DNA of 10,617 nt from an uncultured Alphaproteobacteria bacterium (GTDB lineage: Bacteria > Pseudomonadota > Alphaproteobacteria > CAAHEQ01 > UBA3637). The DNA is taken from positions 1 through 10,617 of the forward strand of contig CANREI010000039.1 in the NCBI GenBank assembly GCA_947629595.1. Direction: 5' to 3'. Shown here in pieces: positions 7,080 to 10,617 of the stretch (the first letter of the stretch is position 1; every line of letters starts with the position of its first letter). A model generated the notes under the pieces. The model worked only from the letters and a program-made list of their open reading frames with translations, was not told the origin of the DNA and made no database searches. The translations under genes and the position numbers were made by a program.

Positions 7080-8114
7080 ATGAATACGGAAACAATTTAT
7101 GTTTTATTACCCGCTTATAATGTTGAAAAGTTTGTTGAAGAATCTTTTGCCTCGCTTCAAAGACAAACAGATGATAACTGGATATGTTTGGCTTGTGATG
7201 ACGGGTCAAAAGATAACACGTTAAAAATATTGAAATCATTGGCACAAAAAGAAAAACGTCTGAAAGTGTTTCATCAGGAAAACAAAGGTGTCGGCGGTGC
7301 GTTAAATTGTTTGCTCGATCAGGTTCCCGATTCGGCAAAATATATTGCTTTTCTTGATTCTGATGATGTCATTCATCCGCAAATGTTGGAAATTTTAAGA
7401 GAAAATTTACTTCAAACCAAAGCCGATGTTGCCGAATGTCAAATTTCGGGTATGAGAAACGAATTGCCCTCAATTGATGCACAACGCTTTCAAAAAGGGG
7501 ATTATCAAACGCGTTATACGGAGAATACGGATTTATTTTTATCGTCAAATACGGCGCGTCCGTTCGGCAGAAGTTGGATTAACAAATATAATAAATTGTA
7601 TTTGTGGCAAAAAATAAAATCTTTGCGGTTTGATGAAAAAATGTATCAATTTGAAGAAGATTATTTTTACAGCACGCAAGTGCATTATTTAATTCGTTCC
7701 AAAGTGATTGTTGAGTTAGGTCTTTATTATTACCGTAAAAACGTCGGAAGCGTTACCGGCACCGTGAATTGGGAAACGTATCAAAAAGCCGGTGCGCGCC
7801 GGATTGAATTATCCGACAACTGGTTTTTGAAAGAAAAAAGATTGCCCGATAATTTAAAAGCGGCATTTTGTAAAGATTTGGCAAAAGATGCTTTCCGAAT
7901 GGTGGTGTTAAAGCCGCTGCGTCGTTCGAAACGATCGGAAAAATGGGCCTCTAAACGACAACAGCTTTTTAACAATGCACAAAAACTGATGCGGCATTTA
8001 TTTGAAATAAAGGCGCTCAAAAAAGAATATTTTACATTTTATCAACGCCTTGTTTTAGGGTGTCTTAATAAAGGTTTTTATCATTTAACGTCGGTTTTGT
8101 TGATGCTGAAATAA
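7080..8114 (+). CDS. Family 2 (GT-A fold) glycosyltransferase
   Basis: This 344-residue protein carries the classic inverting GT-A signatures. An N-terminal strand and LLPAYN (9-14) bind the nucleotide sugar. DDGSKDNT (40-47) and the metal-binding DSDD (93-96) follow, and EED (192-194) is the likely catalytic acidic motif. It resembles enzymes that build surface polysaccharides or lipopolysaccharide side chains from UDP- or GDP-sugars on the cytosolic face of the membrane. The donor and acceptor sugars cannot be read from the sequence. The C-terminal 130 residues are basic and lysine-rich with a hydrophobic end, which may favour membrane association, but no clear transmembrane helix is present. 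It is an orphan: no other polysaccharide gene is in the window, it has its own promoter, and a strong terminator starts 2 bases after its stop. Confidence 0.9.
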   Translation: MNTETIYVLLPAYNVEKFVEESFASLQRQTDDNWICLACDDGSKDNTLKILKSLAQKEKRLKVFHQENKGVGGALNCLLDQVPDSAKYIAFLDSDDVIHPQMLEILRENLLQTKADVAECQISGMRNELPSIDAQRFQKGDYQTRYTENTDLFLSSNTARPFGRSWINKYNKLYLWQKIKSLRFDEKMYQFEEDYFYSTQVHYLIRSKVIVELGLYYYRKNVGSVTGTVNWETYQKAGARRIELSDNWFLKEKRLPDNLKAAFCKDLAKDAFRMVVLKPLRRSKRSEKWASKRQQLFNNAQKLMRHLFEIKALKKEYFTFYQRLVLGCLNKGFYHLTSVLLMLK

Positions 8115-8115
8115 A

Positions 8116-8142
8116 AAAAAGCCCGAAAAATACAGGCTTTTT
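8116..8142. terminator. Strong hairpin terminator shared by ffs (minus) and the glycosyltransferase (plus)
   Basis: AAAAAGCCCG (8116-8125) and CAGGCTTTTT (8133-8142) form a 10-base stem (one G-U pair in the minus-strand RNA) around a 7-base loop. On the minus strand it ends in seven T residues, an ideal intrinsic terminator for the SRP RNA. On the plus strand the stem's own T-tract would serve the glycosyltransferase gene, so it is probably bidirectional. Confidence 0.85.
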
Positions 8143-8148
8143 AAAGGC

Positions 8149-8231
8149 GAAGGACACGACCTGTTTTAACGATAATCGGCTGCTTTCTTCCGAACCTGAC
8201 CGGCTGTTAACGAAAAACACCCGCATCCTTC
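8149..8231 (-). ncRNA. ffs: Signal recognition particle RNA (4.5S type)
   Basis: This is the RNA scaffold of the signal recognition particle; it binds Ffh and docks with FtsY to target membrane proteins co-translationally. Read on the minus strand, the hallmark helix 8 core GGTCAGGTTCGGAAG followed by AAAGCAGCC lies at about 8202-8179, with the GGAA tetraloop and both sides of the conserved internal loop. Compared with E. coli, the tetraloop-closing stem UCC/GGA has become UUC/GAA, a compensated change that argues for a real RNA. The two ends pair (GAAGGA with TCCTTC), as do the next segments (TGTTTT with AAAACA), giving the expected single long hairpin of about 83 bases, with no Alu domain. 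A consensus promoter places the first base at about 8231, and a terminator follows at once. Exact mature ends are not certain to within a few bases. Confidence 0.95.
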
Positions 8232-8237
8232 AAAAAA

Positions 8238-8266
8238 AGTATCTCATTCTTTTTTGCATCTGTCAA
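8238..8266 (-). promoter_or_regulatory. Promoter of ffs
   Basis: On the minus strand, a perfect -35 TTGACA (8266-8261) is followed by a 17-base spacer and a -10 GATACT (8243-8238). The next G, at 8231, is where the SRP RNA hairpin begins, so position, spacing and product agree. Confidence 0.8.
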
Positions 8267-8276
8267 CAAAAAAATC

Positions 8277-8306
8277 TTGCAATCAGTGATTTTTTAAGGC
8301 TATAAT
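8277..8306 (+). promoter_or_regulatory. Promoter of argS
   Basis: TTGCAA (8277-8282) and a perfect TATAAT (8301-8306) are separated by 18 bases. The -35 box lies only 10 bases from the -35 of the divergent ffs promoter, so the two polymerase sites are back to back and might compete. The AAGGAGA at 8324-8330 is a strong ribosome binding site for argS. Confidence 0.75.
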
Positions 8307-8335
8307 CAAATAAATTTTTTGATAAGGAGAAGAAA

Positions 8336-10096
8336 ATGAGTTTACTTGCGATTGTCGAGAAAAAAGTTCATAACGCCTTTAAAACTTGCGGATATGATAA
8401 AGCGCCCGCTTTAACAGGGCTTTCCGATCGGCCGGATATCAGCGATTATCAATCAAACGGCGCATTGCAGCTGGCCAAAAAAGAAAAGAAAAATCCGCGT
8501 GAAATTGCCGCGCGAATTGCCGATGTTTTAAAAACGGATTCGTTTTTTTCTAGCGTATCGGTTGACGGGCCCGGTTTTATTAACATGCGCTTGAGCGATG
8601 CGGCTTTAATTCAATCGTTTTGTTTGTTTAAAAAGGGTAAAAACGGTTATCAACGCTCAACAAAAGCGCAACGCATTGTTATTGATTACGGCGGGCCGAA
8701 TGTTGCCAAAGCTTTGCATGTGGGGCATTTGCGTCCGGCGGTTATCGGTGAGGCAATTAAGCGCATTCATCAATATGCCGATGATTTTATTGTCGGTGAT
8801 ATTCATTTGGGCGATTGGGGATTGCCGATCGGGCTTTTAATTGCCGAAATTCAAGAGCGTTATCCCGATTTACCCTTCTTTTCGAAAAATTATCATGCTG
8901 ACAAAGCCGTTGTGCCGTTTACGGAAAAAGATTTGGAAGAAATGTATCCGATTGCCAGTCAAAAATCGAAAAATGACGAAGCATATTTGGCGCGTGCCAA
9001 AGAAAATACCCGTTTGTTGCAAAACGGACACAGGGGATATCGGGCATTGTGGCGTCAAATCCTGAAATTATCCGTGCGGGAAATTAAGAAAAATTATCAA
9101 AAACTGGATGTGCATTTTGATTTATGGTTGGGCGAAAGCAGTGTGAACAATCGCTTGCAGAAAATGATTAAACGGTTGAAAAAGCAAGGAATTTTAAAGT
9201 CGGATAACGGGGCGGAGGTGATTAAACTCGGCACAAGCGTGACCACAAAAAACAAACTGCCGCCGTTGATTATGGTTAAATCCGACGGCGCCGTGATGTA
9301 CGGTGCAACCGATTTGGCCACCATTGAGGCGCGTATGGAAGATTATCAACCGAGTCGCATTTTGTATGTGGTCGATGCGCGTCAGGCATTGCATTTTGAG
9401 CAGGTGTTTTCGGCCGCGCGGAAGCTGAAATTGGTTCCGAAAACAGAATTATTGCATTTGGGCTTCGGAACCATTACAGGGCCGGATAACAAGCCTTTTA
9501 AAACAAGAGACGGCGGCGTGATGACATTGGAACGCTTGCTGAATGAGGCCGTGCAGGCTTCCATGAAGAAAGTGGAGCAAAGCAAAAATGCCGCTAAATT
9601 AAGTGCGCAAAAAAAAGAGGTCATTGCCCGAAAAATTGCCGTCAGCGCGGTTAAATATACCGATTTGATGAATGAACGTATGCGCAATTATGTGTTTGAT
9701 ATTGAGAAAATGACGGCGTTGGAGGGAAAAACGGCGCCTTATATTCTTTATGGTTTGGTGCGGATGAAATCGGTTTTGTCAAAAATGCCGAAAGCTGCCG
9801 TTTTTAAAGGCTGTCAAATGGTTTTAACCGAGCCGGCGGAACGCGCGTTGTTCATGCGGCTTTATCAAATGCCCGAGTTTTTTCAAACAGCCTATCAAAA
9901 TGAAGCACCGCATGTGATTTGTGATTATTTGTATAAATTGATTCAAGATTTTAACGTGTTTTATCATGATTGCCCGATTCGCGGCGCCAAAGAACCGTCG
10001 ATTCGGTTTACGCGGTTTTTGTTAACGGCAACGGCTTATCGCATTGCTTTCGATATGGCGCGAATCATCGGTTTGGAAATTCCGGAAATTATGTAA
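8336..10096 (+). CDS. argS: Arginyl-tRNA synthetase
   Basis: This class I synthetase attaches arginine to tRNA-Arg in the cytoplasm. At 586 residues it has the usual bacterial length (E. coli ~577). In order: an N-terminal tRNA D-loop recognition domain (about 1-100, including DGPGFINMRL); the HIGH motif as HVGHLR (128-133) preceded by PNVAKALH; the second signature VGDIHLGDWG (153-162); the active-site segment DGAVMYGATDLA (317-328); the KMSKS-equivalent loop KPFKTRDGG (386-394), in the Lys-poor form normal for bacterial ArgRS; and a helical DALR anticodon-binding domain that ends in IIGLEIPEIM. Nothing essential is missing. The start is fixed by the strong AAGGAGA. A small lipoprotein gene follows 9 bases after the stop and probably shares its transcript. 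Confidence 0.98.
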   Translation: MSLLAIVEKKVHNAFKTCGYDKAPALTGLSDRPDISDYQSNGALQLAKKEKKNPREIAARIADVLKTDSFFSSVSVDGPGFINMRLSDAALIQSFCLFKKGKNGYQRSTKAQRIVIDYGGPNVAKALHVGHLRPAVIGEAIKRIHQYADDFIVGDIHLGDWGLPIGLLIAEIQERYPDLPFFSKNYHADKAVVPFTEKDLEEMYPIASQKSKNDEAYLARAKENTRLLQNGHRGYRALWRQILKLSVREIKKNYQKLDVHFDLWLGESSVNNRLQKMIKRLKKQGILKSDNGAEVIKLGTSVTTKNKLPPLIMVKSDGAVMYGATDLATIEARMEDYQPSRILYVVDARQALHFEQVFSAARKLKLVPKTELLHLGFGTITGPDNKPFKTRDGGVMTLERLLNEAVQASMKKVEQSKNAAKLSAQKKEVIARKIAVSAVKYTDLMNERMRNYVFDIEKMTALEGKTAPYILYGLVRMKSVLSKMPKAAVFKGCQMVLTEPAERALFMRLYQMPEFFQTAYQNEAPHVICDYLYKLIQDFNVFYHDCPIRGAKEPSIRFTRFLLTATAYRIAFDMARIIGLEIPEIM

Positions 10097-10105
10097 GGAG
10101 AGGCC

Positions 10106-10312
10106 ATGAAAACAATCAGTGTTCTTTGTTCGGTGTGTTTAATGTATTTTTGTGTCGGGTGCGGGCGTGTTTCGCCGCCGCAATCGCCGGAGGGTGCTTT
10201 TTATCCGCATGTTTATTATGTGAAAGAGAAAACATCGGTTCCGCAAGAAAAACCCTCAAAAGAAGAAGCCGCGGAACAGGCCAAAGATTATGCCGAGAGC
10301 CTTTATGATTAA
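10106..10312 (+). CDS. Small LptM-like lipoprotein
   Basis: This 68-residue protein has a lipoprotein signal peptide with lipobox CVGC and the lipidated Cys at 19. The mature part begins CGRVSPPQSPEGAFYPHVY and ends in a charged, helical tail rich in Lys and Glu. The Cys-Gly-basic start followed by prolines, PEG and YP resembles the small lipoproteins found next to argH/lysA in many Proteobacteria (LptM/YifL-like, linked in E. coli to outer-membrane LPS transporter assembly). The match is short, so I give no gene symbol. AAGGAG overlaps the argS stop and serves this ATG. The TAA stop overlaps the stop of the convergent gene (TTAA at 10309-10312). Confidence 0.75.
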   Translation: MKTISVLCSVCLMYFCVGCGRVSPPQSPEGAFYPHVYYVKEKTSVPQEKPSKEEAAEQAKDYAESLYD

Positions 10313-10617
10313 ATTTTACGGCCGTTGTTTTTGTTGAGGCGTTGTTTAATTTTTTGTTTGCGCGCGTTTTGGTTGGCTTTTACCAAAACAGATTGCTGAA
10401 TATCATTATCGGAAGGCTCAATATTCGGCTGACACATTCCTTGCCCCGAACAATCCAATCCGGAACGGATGCCGCTTTCGTTTTCCGGTTTTTTCGGCGG
10501 CATTTGATAATGTTTTTCAAACGTTTTATCCAAATTTTTTCGAGCATTTGCCAAATGAGTGAATTTTTCCGCTTGAAAAGAAGATGTTTTCTCTTCGGAG
10601 TCGCCCGAAAGAAGAAC
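10309..10617 (-). CDS. C-terminal part of an unrecognised basic protein, cut by the right edge
   Basis: On the minus strand the frame is open from the window edge to a TAA at 10311-10309, so about 102 residues of the C-terminus are visible and the true start lies outside. A TTG at 10554 is a possible but unsupported internal start: no good ribosome binding site precedes it. The segment is hydrophilic and predicted to be largely helical or disordered, with a proline-rich stretch (MPPKKPE), a Cys pair in LDCSGQGMCQPN, and a strongly basic end (NARKQKIKQRLNKNNGRKI). I recognise no domain. The paired Cys could form a disulfide if the protein is exported, but no signal peptide is in view. Confidence 0.65.
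   Translation of the reverse strand, partial: VLLSGDSEEKTSSFQAEKFTHLANARKNLDKTFEKHYQMPPKKPENESGIRSGLDCSGQGMCQPNIEPSDNDIQQSVLVKANQNARKQKIKQRLNKNNGRKI

Noticed and set aside
9382..9687. Minus-strand open frame inside argS
   Set aside because: Covers the KMSKS-like region of argS in antisense, with no start signal or known domain.
9970..10308. Plus-strand open frame spanning the argS end and the small lipoprotein gene
   Set aside because: It is in a different frame from both argS and the lipoprotein, each of which has clear motifs and start signals; its translation looks random.

Overview
The window looks like chromosomal DNA of an AT-rich Gram-negative bacterium. The lipoprotein signal peptides, the prokaryotic-type diacylglycerol kinase, the small 4.5S-type SRP RNA and an LptM-like lipoprotein with a CGR...PP..PEG...YP pattern all fit Proteobacteria. 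I lean towards an AT-rich, uncultured, possibly host-associated alphaproteobacterium, but that is inference. There are no mobile elements, tRNAs, rRNAs or CRISPR arrays. Nearly all the DNA is coding, with short intergenic gaps.

Layout. Bases 1-3283 hold a tight plus-strand run: a small unrecognised protein (possibly cut by the window edge), a compact two-ring Hsp100/Clp-type ATPase with a degenerate first ATPase domain, and the adenine glycosylase MutY, whose start overlaps the clp stop. Facing it on the minus strand (3300-3662) is dgkA. A divergent promoter region (3663-3798) separates dgkA from a three-gene plus-strand operon (3799-6889). This operon encodes a retropepsin-like lipoprotein, a membrane protein with a catalytically dead transglutaminase domain and seven C-terminal helices, and a RimK-like ATP-grasp ligase. 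It is a recurrent bacterial gene trio whose substrate I do not know. After an AT-rich gap comes a lone family 2 glycosyltransferase with its own promoter (7080-8114).

The 221-base gap at 8115-8335 is not empty. It carries the signal recognition particle RNA gene (ffs) on the minus strand, with a consensus promoter and a strong terminator, back to back with the argS promoter. argS (8336-10096) is followed by a small LptM-like lipoprotein gene (10106-10312). The stop codon of that gene overlaps the stop of a convergent, unrecognised minus-strand gene that runs off the right edge.

Most genes are housekeeping: DNA repair, lipid recycling, tRNA charging and protein targeting. The two parts most worth attention are the retropepsin/dead-transglutaminase/ATP-grasp trio, which looks like a cross-envelope ligation-and-cleavage system, and the stripped-down Hsp100 ATPase with its small unknown upstream neighbour.
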